The translations under genes were made by a program, and so were the position numbers. The notes under the pieces were generated by a model that did not search any database, had not been told where the DNA came from, and was given only the letters and a program-made list of their open reading frames with translations. This document shows, in pieces, positions 1 through 10,427 of a DNA stretch of 64,000 nt; the stretch's first letter is position 1; every line of letters starts with the position of its first letter. Origin of the DNA: Candidatus Poribacteria bacterium (lineage in GTDB: Bacteria; Poribacteria; WGA-4E; GCA-2687025); the NCBI GenBank assembly GCA_026004875.1, contig BPJZ01000015.1:1-64000 (forward strand), given 5' to 3'.

Positions 1-898
1 GGGCTGCCGTCTTCGCCGATCCGTACCGAATGATCCGCGAAGCCCCTATAGACGCGGTGGATATCTGTACGCCCCACGATCAACACGCCCCGTTAGCCGT
101 TGCTGCTGCTGAAGCTGGAAAGCACGTGCTTGTCGAAAAGCCGATGGCCAATTCGATGCAGGAGTGTCGCCAGATGCTCCGCCGCTGCCGACAAGAGCGG
201 CGTCGTCTTGATGGTCGCCCAGTGCCTCCGGTACCAGCCCAAACACCTGGCCGTCAAGCGGGCGATCGAGTCCGGCGAGCTGGGAACCCTCTACGCCGCC
301 GACTCTTCGGCGATGCAAAATCTCCGTGCCATTCGCCCGCCCGGCGACTGGCTGTTTGACGGACGGATCGCGGGGGGTGGGGTGATCATCTCTGTCTCCG
401 TGCACGTGCTGGATTTGTTGCGCTACTTCGTCGGCGAGGTGCAGCGGGTGAGCGCCGAGTGTCGGGTGAGGCGCCCTGAGTTCATCCACGGGGCTGAGGA
501 CTACGCGGGGTCGCGACGCTGGTGTTTGAGAACGGCGCCGTTGGCAGTCACTTTGCCACCTACTCCGGCTATCGGATGCCCTGGGGAACCCGCTTCTTCC
601 TGCTTGGGGAAAGGGGAGCCGTTCAGAACACCGCCATCGCTTCCAGACCAACGCGCCGGTTGAGGCCTCCGGTTCGGAGCGGCAGTACGGGGGGTTTCAG
701 GAGTTGGAGCCCCTCTTCGATGGGCTGGAGACCGAGGACGGCTTCGTCAACGAAATCCTCCACTGGGCCGACTGCTGCCGGACGGGAAAGGAGCCGCTGA
801 CCAGTGGACGGGATAACCTGAACACGATGCGGATCGTCTTTGGAATCTACGAGTCCTCCCGGCGCGGAGGGGCGCCCGTGGAGCTCAGCGCCTTGTAG
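1..898 (+). CDS. Gfo/Idh/MocA-family oxidoreductase, 5'-truncated by window edge and frameshifted
   Basis: Pieces in three frames read as one protein: [33 protein letters not shown], then [33 protein letters not shown], then [21 protein letters not shown], then [31 protein letters not shown]. Confidence 0.82.
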
Positions 899-924
899 CT
901 TCTTCGCCTTTCCGCTGAAGGAGC

Positions 925-2325
925 CTATTCGACCCGGAGAGCCTCAACAGGGGTCAGCTTGGGCCGCGCGGTTGGCCGGATAGACGCCGGGCCAGCACGC
1001 CGATCAGGAAGGCCACGCTGACCGCCGCGCCCGACCGCTTCTAAGGAGATCACCGCTGGCCACTGGCTTCCTTGGAGGACCAGCCGGTTCAAGGCGACGG
1101 CAACGCTTTCGCCCATCAGGACGCCCAGCGTTGTTCCCAGCCCTCCGCCGATGATGGTCAGGACCGCCGTTTCGATCAGAAATTGGAAAAGAATGTCACG
1201 CCGCTTGGCGCCTAGGGCCTTCCGGAGGCCGATCTCCCGCGTTCGCTCAGCGACGGAGACCAGCATGATGTTCATGATCCCGATGCCGGCGACAACTAGG
1301 GCGATAGTCGCAATGACGCCCATCAGCAGCTTCATGATCGTCCCCAACCGCTCGGCGGTGGCGATCTCCTCGGTGGCCGTCCAGAAGGTGTAAGCCTCCG
1401 GGTCGGGATGCTCTCGGCGGATAATCCGCTTGGCCTGTTCGATCACATAGGGCACGTCCTCCACCGTGAGCGCCTTGATGCGGATTCGCTCCACCTCGTC
1501 ATCGCCGGCAACCCGCTCCTGAAAAGTGGTCAACGGCAGATAGACGCGGTCATCCCATCCCTCGGTAGAAGCGCTGGCCCCTTTTCGGGCGAGGATCCCG
1601 ATCACCGTGTAGCGGACAGCTTCTTGGTTTCGTCCCCAAGCTCGCTGGCCACGGATCTCCTTTCCGAGTGGGTCTTCGGTTCCAAAAAGGTCCTCGGCGA
1701 TCTGAGCGCCCAGGATGACCACTTTGGCCCCCTGTTCGAACTCCTCTTCGGTGAAGAACCGTCCCCGCTCGACGCGCCAGTTGTAGACCTCCTGAAAGCC
1801 GGGAGTGGTGCCAAAGAGGCCGGAGTCTTTCTGGCTTTCGCCGTACTGAAAGATCACGCCGCGGCCAAAGTCGGCCTCAGCGCAGATCGCCTCCACGTCG
1901 GTCAGGTACATCCGGAGGTTCCGGTAGTCCCGGATGTTGAGCGGCTCGGCTCGGTTGCGTCCCCAGCGCCCCCAGCGACGGGTTCGGGTGCGGGAGGTGA
2001 TCGTGCTTCCGCCCTGTTGGTCCCACTCGTCTCGGTAGACTTCGATCACGCTCAGCCCGCCTGCCTGGGCGACCTCCTGAACGACCATCTCCCGGGCCCC
2101 ATCGCCCATCGAGACGACCGCAACCACCGCCCCGACGCCGATCACCACACCGATCATTGTCAGGATCGTCCGCAGGGGGCTCCGGAGAAGGTTCATGATC
2201 CCCATCCAGAGCGCCTCGCGACCGGCGCGGGTGGAGAGCACGTAGCCGATGATGATCGGGATCACCGCCGCGACCATCAGAATCAAGCCGTAGTAGGCGA
2301 TCTTCCAAAGGAGCATCACGTCCAT
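925..2325 (-). CDS. MacB/FtsX-like ABC transporter permease (C-terminal region locally frame-scrambled)
   Basis: LLRSPLRTILTMIGVVIGVGAVVAVVSMGDGA and IGIMNIMLVSVAERTREIGLRKALGAKRRDILFQFLIE; ends KLTPVEALRVE. Confidence 0.88.
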   Translation of the reverse strand: MDVMLLWKIAYYGLILMVAAVIPIIIGYVLSTRAGREALWMGIMNLLRSPLRTILTMIGVVIGVGAVVAVVSMGDGAREMVVQEVAQAGGLSVIEVYRDEWDQQGGSTITSRTRTRRWGRWGRNRAEPLNIRDYRNLRMYLTDVEAICAEADFGRGVIFQYGESQKDSGLFGTTPGFQEVYNWRVERGRFFTEEEFEQGAKVVILGAQIAEDLFGTEDPLGKEIRGQRAWGRNQEAVRYTVIGILARKGASASTEGWDDRVYLPLTTFQERVAGDDEVERIRIKALTVEDVPYVIEQAKRIIRREHPDPEAYTFWTATEEIATAERLGTIMKLLMGVIATIALVVAGIGIMNIMLVSVAERTREIGLRKALGAKRRDILFQFLIETAVLTIIGGGLGTTLGVLMGESVAVALNRLVLQGSQWPAVISLEAVGRGGQRGLPDRRAGPASIRPTARPKLTPVEALRVE

Positions 2326-2353
2326 GATCGCGTTTCCCTTCCCGTCGAGCGGA

Positions 2354-3651
2354 TCAGGTGTGGCGGAGCGCCTCGATCGGCGTCAGACGCGAGGCCTTCC
2401 AGGCCGGATAGAGGCCAAAGAACACTCCGATGGCCACTGAAACTCCGATGCTGATGATCGTCCAGGGAATCGGCACCTCGAACGGCCAGGCCACCCAATC
2501 GCCTCGAAAGCCGAGCAGTCCGCCGATAAATCCTCCAATGCTCGGGTTGGACATGATCTTTGCCGAGCCGTACCCAAACCCCAGCCCCAGCGACAGACCG
2601 ATGAAACCACCGACCAGACAGAGGACGGTTGCCTCGATGAGAAACTGGACGAGAATGTCGCGCCGCTTGGCGCCCAGGGCCTTCCGAAGGCCGATCTCCC
2701 GCGTCCGCTCGGTGACCGAGACCAGCATAATGTTCATGATGCCGATCCCACCAACCAGGAGCGAAAATCCGGCGATCCCTCCCAGCACCACGCGTAGCAT
2801 CTTGCTCAGCTTGGTGACGAACTCCAGGTTCTGGGTGCCCGGCGCCCAAATCTGGTAGAACTGTTCGTTTCGGTGCCGCTTGAGCAGCACCCGTTCCACC
2901 TCCGCCATGGCGTCTAGAATCTTCTCGGTGCTGACGGCTTGCACCTGGATCATAGGGATCTCGTCGGAGCCTTGGAAGCGCTTTTGCGCGGTGGTCAAGG
3001 GGATGATCACCGTCTGGTCCAGGTTCCAACCGTACTGGATGCTGGTGCCGCGCGGCTCCATGATTCCGACGATCGTGTATCGCTGACCGTTGACGGTGAT
3101 CTGCTGACCGATCGGGTCGGCGTCCTCGCCGAACAGCTCCACCGCGACGCTGTAGCCGATGACGGCGACCTTGTCCCAGTCCACCATCTCCTCTTCTTCA
3201 AAGAACCGCCCCTCGTCGGTATACCACTCCAAGGCTTCGGTAAAGGAGGGGTGGTCCCCTGGTATCCGGCTCGGGTCTCTGTAGCGGTATAGCCCCGGCC
3301 GGCGCGGATCGGGACGCCGCCCCACTGGGCGACGCGCGGCACCACGTGAGCCACTGAGGGACACTCCCGCTCGATCGCTAGCACGTCGTCGTAGGTGATG
3401 TACTCCGCGCTGGAGTTGCGCATCCACCGCCCGCCGCGACGGATCCAGCGGGCTCGGACGACGCTAAAGGAGGCGCTCCCGCCCAGCTTTTCGATGTCCT
3501 GGATGACGATCTGCCGGGCTCCGTCACTGATGGAGACCATCGCTAACACCGACGCCACGCCGATGGTGATCCCCAACAGCGTCAGGAAGGAGCGGAGCTT
3601 GTTCTCAAAGATGGCCCGAAAACCCTGCGCGACCGATTCCAGAATACCCAT
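2354..3651 (-). CDS. Second MacB/FtsX-like ABC transporter permease (frameshift near 3270)
   Basis: MGILESVAQGFRAIFENKLRSFLTLLGITIGVASVLAMVSISDGA in one frame; IGIMNIMLVSVTERTREIGLRKALGAKRRDILVQF...LTPIEALRHT in the next. Confidence 0.87.
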
Positions 3652-3661
3652 CGCCGATCCT

Positions 3662-5577
3662 TTAGCGTCCGAACGGGTTCTGGGAGACTAACTGCGGCGG
3701 ACGGATCAGCACTTTGGTGCCGGGCTCGATGCCGGAGAGGACCTCGTAAAAGGACTCGTTCTGATGGCCGACCTCGATCGCGACCTTTTTCACCGGAGGA
3801 ATCGAGCCGTCCGGACCGATCTCGCCCTCTGGAACCTCAACGAAATAGGACTTCGATTCACGACGCGTCCGGAGAGGCTGCGCAGCGCCCTTCCGTCCGG
3901 CAGCGTCAGCGAGAAGTCCACCGGGCCGGGTCGCCAACCACGCGGATCGCCCAGCAGCGTCAGACGGACCGGCTTTCCAACCGCGCTGACCCGCGCTGGG
4001 ACCTTTCGCCCTAGCCGTGTTTCGATCTCCACCTGTTGTCCGACGCTCAGCCCTTGCTGCTCCTCGGGCTCCAGCTCGATGAGGATCGCGAAGGAGCGCT
4101 CCTCTTGGACCGCCTCGATCGGCACCTGGAGCGCCCGTTCCTTCTCGACGGTGTAGATGTCCACATCCGCCGACATGCCGGGCATCAGCTCCTGTGGGTT
4201 GCCGAGAACCTCCACCTCGACTTGGAATCGGACGATGTTCTCGGAGATTTGGCCGCTTGGAGCGATCGCCCGAACGCGGCCGGGGAACTTCTTCTCCGGA
4301 AAGGCGCTAGGGGCGATCTCCGCCCGCTGTCCGACGGCGACCTGGCCCATGTCCACTTCGTTGATCGGCACGCGGACGATCATCCGGGAGAGATCGGCGA
4401 TCGTCATCAGCGCCGGACCCGACGAGAAAGCCGAGCGGCCCGAGGTGATGATCTCTCCGACCTCGATGTCCAGTGTAGTAACCGTTCCACTCATCGGCGC
4501 CCGGACGACGGTCCACTCCAGCCGCTGGCGCGCCGTCTCCAGAGCGCTTTCGGCCCGGAGCAAGGAGGCCTCGGCGCTCTTGACCGAATGCTCTGCCATC
4601 CGAATCTCTGCGTCCATGGTCTCTTGGATCTCTTTCAGCCGGGCCTCTGCCGAAGCGAGGTTGGCTTGTGCCTGCCGTTCTGCGGCGGCGCGGGTCGCCT
4701 TGAGCGTCTCGTAGTTTGCCCGCAAAAACTCCAGCGTCGTCTCGCGGGACTGGATTAGCCGCTTCTGCGCCTCGATCGAAGCGAGTTGCGCTTCGATCGC
4801 CTTTTCCTGGCTTTGGACGTTTTGCTCGGCATTTTGGTAGGCCGCTTGAGCCTGAGCGAAGCGCTGCTGAGCGTCCTCCAGGGCCTTTTTGGTGACAAAC
4901 TGCTTTTCGTACAGCTCCTGCGTCCGTTGGAGCTCCGCTTCGGCGTTCTGGTAGCTCACCCGTGAGGCGTCCAGGTCGCTCTTGAGCTGGTTCAAGCGGA
5001 TGCGAAGCTGTTCCAGTTGAATCTCCGCCTGATTGAGTGCGATCCGGTCGCGCTCCAGTTGGTCCTCAGCGGTTTTGATGTCCGTTTCGGCCTGGGAGAG
5101 CGATTGGAGGGTTTGCTGCTTGGCCGCCTCCAGACTGGCCCGCGCCGCCTGTACCGACTCCAGCGCTTGAGTGAGCTGCGAGCTCAGGCGACGCTTGGTA
5201 ACTTCGGTGTCCTCCTTGGCCCGTTCCAGTTGTGCCAGGGCGGCTTCGTAGTTGGCCTCCGCTTGGCGGACCTCCTCCTGAATCTGCTCGTCATCAATTC
5301 GGAGGAGAACCTGTCCCTCCTGAACCGTGTCGCCTTCCTCCACGTTGAGCTCGACGACTTCGCCCTCAACGTTCGATTTGACCTCGACGGTCACTAACGC
5401 TTCGAGTTGCCCGGACTCTTGAACCCGGACTTGAAAGGGGGCAATTCGGGCCTCCTCGATGCGCGCCCGAGGGGCGCGGGCTTGGCTCTGCTCACCGCAA
5501 CCGGCCAACCCGCCGATCAGTCCGATCGCCCCGGCGACCCCCACATAGATCAGCTTAAAAAACTCTTGTCTCCACAC
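3662..5577 (-). CDS. HlyD/MacA-like membrane fusion (periplasmic adaptor) protein with very long coiled coil; frameshift near 3860
   Basis: Lipoprotein-like N-terminus (GLAGCGEQ), lipoyl half-motifs, roughly 300-aa heptad-rich hairpin, VVRAPMSGTVTTLDIEVGEIITSG. Confidence 0.85.
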
Positions 5578-5710
5578 GACCCTTTTCCTCCTCGATCCGG
5601 ATACACCGATCTGTTCAACGTCCGTGCTGCTGGCCTTAAGGGCACCACTTCCTCGATAAAGCTAAACGGAAAGGTAGAGAACGGCCTTATTACCCGGCAG
5701 CACCGCTTGT

Positions 5711-6782
5711 TTAGACGGGCTCCTTATCGGAAATGTTTATCGGGACCTCTACCTGATAGTATACCGCCTCCTGACACAGCTGTTCCCAGGTGGTTTTGTC
5801 GATCCAGATTCCCTCCTGGAGGCGTTGTCGGCGGGTGCGGGCCTCCGGTTCGCCGGGCAAGATCACCTCCTGGAAGCCAGGGGCGGGACGGGCGCTTTTG
5901 ACGTATTCGGCAAAGCGGGCGACCGCCTCTTGAAAGGCCTCCAAGGGACGGAACGCCTCGACGTCGAGCAACAGGCCAAAGACGCCGTTTCCGACGTGGT
6001 CTCCGGCCCCGCCGACGTTGCCCGCGCCGGTGAGCGTACCGCTGAGCAGTTCCACCATCATGCTAAGCGCAAACCCCTTGTGGGCCGCTACGCCTCCAAA
6101 GGGGAGCAGCACCCCCGGCGGCGGGCCGTAGAAGTCGTTCGGGTCGGTGGAGGGGCGACCATGGGCGTCCAGAATCCACCCTTCAGGGATCGGCTTTCCT
6201 GCGTTCCGGTAGACGCGGAGTTTTCCTTCAGCCACCACGCTGGTGGTCAGGTCGATCAGGATGGGGTCCCCCGGAGCCGGAAAGGCGACCGAGATCGGAT
6301 TGGTGCCCAGTCGGCCTTCGGCTCCGCCAAAGGGTGCCACCCGGGTGGCCGGTCCGATCGAGTTGACCGTCAGCCACGCGACAAACCCCTCTCGGGCGGC
6401 CCGTTCGGTGTAATGTCCCAGTCGGCCGATGTGGTTGCACCGCCGGATACCGTAGGCGAAAAGGCCGACCTCCCGCGCCCGGAGACGGGCCTCCTGCAGC
6501 ACCTGCCGCATCGCCACCGGCCCGAAATTCCAGTGTGCATCAAAAATGCCGATCGTCGGCGTCAGCCGCAGCGTCTCAATCGGTGCGCCGGGGACGATCC
6601 GGCCCCGACGGATCGCCCGGCAGTACTGGGTCACTCGAATAGCGCCGTGGGAGTCGTGCCCAGCCAAATGGGCTTCGGTCAGCACCTCGGCGACGGTCGT
6701 GGCGTCCTCCGGCGGCGTTCCCCGCGGCGACGAAGATCTGTGCGAGGAACGTTCGGAGCGTTTCGGCGTCCAGTTGCGGCAT
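5711..6782 (-). CDS. Malate/L-lactate/ureidoglycolate-type dehydrogenase (Ldh_2 family); frameshift near 6735
   Basis: MPQLDAETLRTFLAQIFVAAG then LTEAHLAGHDSHGAIRVTQYCRAIRRG...GTNPISVAFPAPGDPILIDLTTSVVAEGK. Confidence 0.87.
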
Positions 6783-6787
6783 GGGCC

Positions 6788-7750
6788 TTATCCCTCCTCC
6801 CCTCTGCCTTGTCGAACCCGCAGATCGAACCAAACGGCGAGCACCAACACCGTTCCCTTGACGATATCCTGCCAGAAGGGCCCCATGTTCGCCAGGCTCA
6901 TCCCGTTGTTCAGGCTCTCCATGATCAGGGCTCCCAGCAGCGCGCCGGGGATGCTTCCTTGTCCTCCCATCAGGCTGGAGCCGCCGATCACACAGGCGGC
7001 AATCGCGTCCAGCTCCAGGAGCCGGCCCGCCTCGGGGCTGGCGCTTCCGACGCGCGCGGTGAGAATCGTCCCGGCGATGCCGCAGAGGGCCCCCATCAGC
7101 CCAAAGACCCAGAGAGTGATCCACTCCACCCGGACGCCGGAGAGACGGGCCGCCTCTCGGTTCCCGCCGACGGCGTAGACGTGGCGGCCAAAGCGGACGT
7201 TCTGCGCGACGACCCAGAAGACCGTCGCCACCAGCGCGACAATCAGCAGCGGCACCGGCAGCCCCCATCGGGTCGGCGGGAGGCTCCCGTTTCCGATCGC
7301 CCGGACGGAGCTTTCCAAGGGAAGAGGGATCGTCTCGCCCTGGGTGACGGCTAACATCGCTCCTCGGTAGACCATCAGGCCGCCCAGGGTCACGACGAAG
7401 GCCGGAACCCGCTGATAGGCGACTAGAAAGCCGTGGAAACAGCCCAGTCCCAGCCCAAGCGCGATCGCTAGTAGAATCGCTCCGCCGCTGGGGAGCCCCT
7501 CCCGAATGCTTAAGGCCACGCAGGCTCCGAGGAACCCCGATAACGAGCCAACGGAGAGATCGATTTGCCCGGCAACGATGACGAAGACCATTCCGCAAGC
7601 CAGGACGGCCACCACCGCCGCCTGACGGGCTAGGTTGAGCAGATTGCGCCCGCTGAGGAACACTCCCTCGGTCGCCCAGGTGAAGGCCCCCCACAAGGCG
7701 GCCAGCGCGATCAGCATGGCAAACGCGCGCCAGTGAAGACGCCCCTTCAC
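6788..7750 (-). CDS. Sugar ABC transporter permease (RbsC/XylH-like), GTG start overlapping upstream TGA
   Basis: GQIDLSVGSLSGFLGACVALS, GGNREAARLSGVRVEWITLWVFGLMGALCGIAGTILTARVGSASPEAG. Confidence 0.85.
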   Translation of the reverse strand: MKGRLHWRAFAMLIALAALWGAFTWATEGVFLSGRNLLNLARQAAVVAVLACGMVFVIVAGQIDLSVGSLSGFLGACVALSIREGLPSGGAILLAIALGLGLGCFHGFLVAYQRVPAFVVTLGGLMVYRGAMLAVTQGETIPLPLESSVRAIGNGSLPPTRWGLPVPLLIVALVATVFWVVAQNVRFGRHVYAVGGNREAARLSGVRVEWITLWVFGLMGALCGIAGTILTARVGSASPEAGRLLELDAIAACVIGGSSLMGGQGSIPGALLGALIMESLNNGMSLANMGPFWQDIVKGTVLVLAVWFDLRVRQGRGEEG

Positions 7751-9281
7751 CGGGCAGTCCCTCCCGTCGCGCAGGCGAGCACCCTCGGCCGGAGTCAGTC
7801 CCTGAGTCGTCTCAAACCGCCCGACGATCCGGCCCTCGTGCAAGACGACCAACCGATCGGAAAGAGCGATCAGCTCCGCCAGGTCTGAGGAGGTGAGCAG
7901 GACCGCGATCCCCTCCTGACGGGCCCTCTGGGCGATCCAGGCGTGAATTTCTGCCTTTGCCCCCACGTCAATTCCGCGTGTGGGTTCATCTAGGAGCAGC
8001 AAACGGGGCCGCCGGGGGAGCCACTTCCCCAGGACCAACTTTTGTTGATTGCCGCCGCTGAGGTGGCGCGCTGGAGCGGTCAGCGCCGCCGTTCGGATAC
8101 GGAGCTGTTCGATGGCCCGTTGCGCTGCCGCGACGGCTCGTTCCCAACGAATCCATCCTCCAGGGCTGTACTGTTCGAGGTTGGGAAGCGCCAGGTTGTC
8201 CAGGATGGAAGCGTCCGGCATGAGGCCTTGGCGCTTTCGGTCCTCTGGGACTAGCGCGATCCCTCGTTGGAGCGCCTCCTGAGGGTTGCGGATTTGGACC
8301 TCCTGCCCTTTCCAACGAAGGCGGCCCTCCCTTCGACCGGTCCAGGCGCCAAAGAGGGAGAGAAGCAGCTCGCTGCGTCCGGCGCCGACGACGCCTCCAA
8401 TCCCCAACACCTCGCCGGCTCGGACCTCAAAGGAGACGTTCTCAATCCGTCTGCGCCCCGATGGGGTCCAGAGGGTCCAGCCTTCCACGGAGAGGAGCGG
8501 TTCCCCGGAGCGCCGGAGGACGGATTCGTCCCGCGCATAGTAGGCCTCCACCGTTCCGCCCACCATTGCCCGGATCACCTCCGTCTCGGTGATCTCTCCG
8601 ACCGGCCAGGTGCCCACAGTGCGACCGTCTCGGAGGATGGTGATCCGGTCGGCCAGTCGGAAGACCTCATCCAGTCGGTGGGAGACGTAGAGGAGGGCAA
8701 CGCCCTGTTTTCGGAGCCGCTGAAGGAGGTGGAACAGCCGTTGGGTTTCCGCCTCGGTGAGGGCCGCCGTCGGTTCGTCCAGGATCAGCAGCCGGGCTCG
8801 CTGTCGGAGCGCGCGGGCGATCTCGACCATCTGCCGCTCTCCAACGCCCAGCTCGCCGACCGGCGTGCGCGGGTCCCGTTCGACGCCCAGTCGGCGGAGC
8901 CATTCTGCGGCCCTCCGCCTCCATTTCTCGGCGCAGGAGCCATCCCCGACGGGAACGCTCCTGTCCCAGGAACAGGTTCTCCGCGATCGAGAGGTTCGGG
9001 ACAAGCGCGAACTCCTGGTAGAGCACCACAATTCCGGCGGCCTGAGCATCGCGCACCGATCGGAACTGAACCGGTCTTCCTTCTATTCGCACCTCTCCTT
9101 TGTAGCTGCCCGACGGCCAGACGCCGGCGAGGACGCCGATCAGGGTGGACTTTCCAGCGCCGTTTTCGCCGCAGAGCGCGTGCACTTCGCCGGGGAGGAT
9201 CGTCAGCTTGGCGCCATCCAGAGCGACGGTCGCCCCGAAGCGTTTGGTCAGATCCTCCACTTGAATCAACGGTGCAGGCAC
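7747..9281 (-). CDS. Sugar ABC transporter ATP-binding protein with two ABC domains (RbsA/XylG-like); frameshifts near 8940 and at 7782-7784
   Basis: GENGAGKSTLIGVLAGVWPSG, LLILDEPTAALTEAE, LSGGNQQKLVLGKWLPRRPRLLLLDEPTRGIDVGAK; true C-terminus LTPAEVLACATGGTAR* is restored by removing one base. Confidence 0.88.
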
Positions 9282-9284
9282 ACC

Positions 9285-10175
9285 CTAGGCCCTTTCGACG
9301 TTCAGCCAAAAGGGTTGGGTCCAAGCGACTCGACCGCCAGAACCGTAGCACTCCACGCGAAGATAGCCGAGCGCCTCTGCCTCCTGTGGCGAATCAGGAA
9401 GGGAGAAACGAGCCTCACTCCCCTCGACGACCTCTCGGAGGACGCCGTGCTTGGAGAAGCACCGGATCCGCTGAGCGTCCGGCGCCTCGATCCGGATGGC
9501 TCTGTCCTCCACTGCGATCCGTTCGATCCGCACGCCGGTGGAGGAATAAAAGCTCCCACGCGCGATCGCTTCTAAAAGCGGCCCTGGCTCGCAACGCTCC
9601 GCCCGAACGACGATCCATCCTAGCTCGACGTCCCGATCGTGATGGGCGTCGTCGGTCGCAAAACCCCATACCTTCCGGCCCTGAGAGAGCAGCCGGTCCC
9701 ACCGGTCGGTCGCGTAAGGCGAACCGGGGAGGCGCTCGATGACGCCGTTGTAAATTTCCAGGCCGATATAACCGCTCCAGGATTCCATCAGCTCGTGGGG
9801 ACAGTGGTTGAAGTTACGGCCCCAGTTGGGATGGTTGACCACTCCCAGCGCTCCCTGTTCCTGAATGCGGTTCAGAACGGTCTGACGGTCGGGATCGGGA
9901 GGAATCAGCTCCGTGGCTCCCAGATGAAGCAGATGGGGACCCCCACGGGAGACCTCGACGCCGGGAATCAATGCTAGACGCGTCTTCTCCTGCCAAGGGG
10001 CTGGATCTACCAAAACATCGTGATCGGTGATCGCCAAAAAGTCATACCCTCGGCTTTCGTAATCTTCCAGTACTCGTTCAACAGGGCGTGAGCCGTCGCT
10101 ATGCGTGGTGTGGGTGTGCACGTTGCCCCGCCACCAGTTTCCGGGCTGGGCATAAGGATTCTCGATGTGGATCAT
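9285..10175 (-). CDS. PHP-domain metal-dependent phosphoesterase
   Basis: GNVHTHTTHSDGSRPVERVLEDYESRGYDFLAITDHDVLVDP; VVNHPNWGRNFNH. Confidence 0.86.
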   Translation of the reverse strand: MIHIENPYAQPGNWWRGNVHTHTTHSDGSRPVERVLEDYESRGYDFLAITDHDVLVDPAPWQEKTRLALIPGVEVSRGGPHLLHLGATELIPPDPDRQTVLNRIQEQGALGVVNHPNWGRNFNHCPHELMESWSGYIGLEIYNGVIERLPGSPYATDRWDRLLSQGRKVWGFATDDAHHDRDVELGWIVVRAERCEPGPLLEAIARGSFYSSTGVRIERIAVEDRAIRIEAPDAQRIRCFSKHGVLREVVEGSEARFSLPDSPQEAEALGYLRVECYGSGGRVAWTQPFWLNVERA

Positions 10176-10427
10176 GTCTTTCTCCTACTTCTGTTTTCCG
10201 TCCCTTCCGACGGAGTCGCAGGGGGTGGATTACTCGCAGAGTGCCGAAACGGGGCGTCGTTTGCAAGACACCGCCAATGAGTGGCCGCGTCTTTGGATGG
10301 TGCCTACTTTTTTGTACTCTTTTCCGCCGCGGGTAACACTTTTGGTCCTCGAAATGATTTACCGTGTATACAAGGAAAAGCTGAGAACGAAGCGCTTAAT
10401 TCCAGAGAACGTCCTGGAGGGAGTCCG

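Noticed and set aside
1408-2454. 348-aa plus-strand ORF
   Set aside because: Antisense shadow of the MacB-like permease.
5825-7354. 509-aa plus-strand ORF
   Set aside because: Antisense to the dehydrogenase and permease; Arg/Gly/Asp-rich low-information translation typical of shadow ORFs in GC-rich DNA.
6788-9049. 753-aa ORF that looks like a natural fusion of sugar ABC ATPase and permease
   Set aside because: Removing one base at 7782-7784 gives the ATPase a typical C-terminus (LTPAEVLACATGGTAR*) whose TGA overlaps the permease GTG start. The fusion is best explained as an indel artefact.
8267-9742. 491-aa plus-strand ORF
   Set aside because: Antisense shadow of the ABC ATPase and PHP genes; no recognisable domain.
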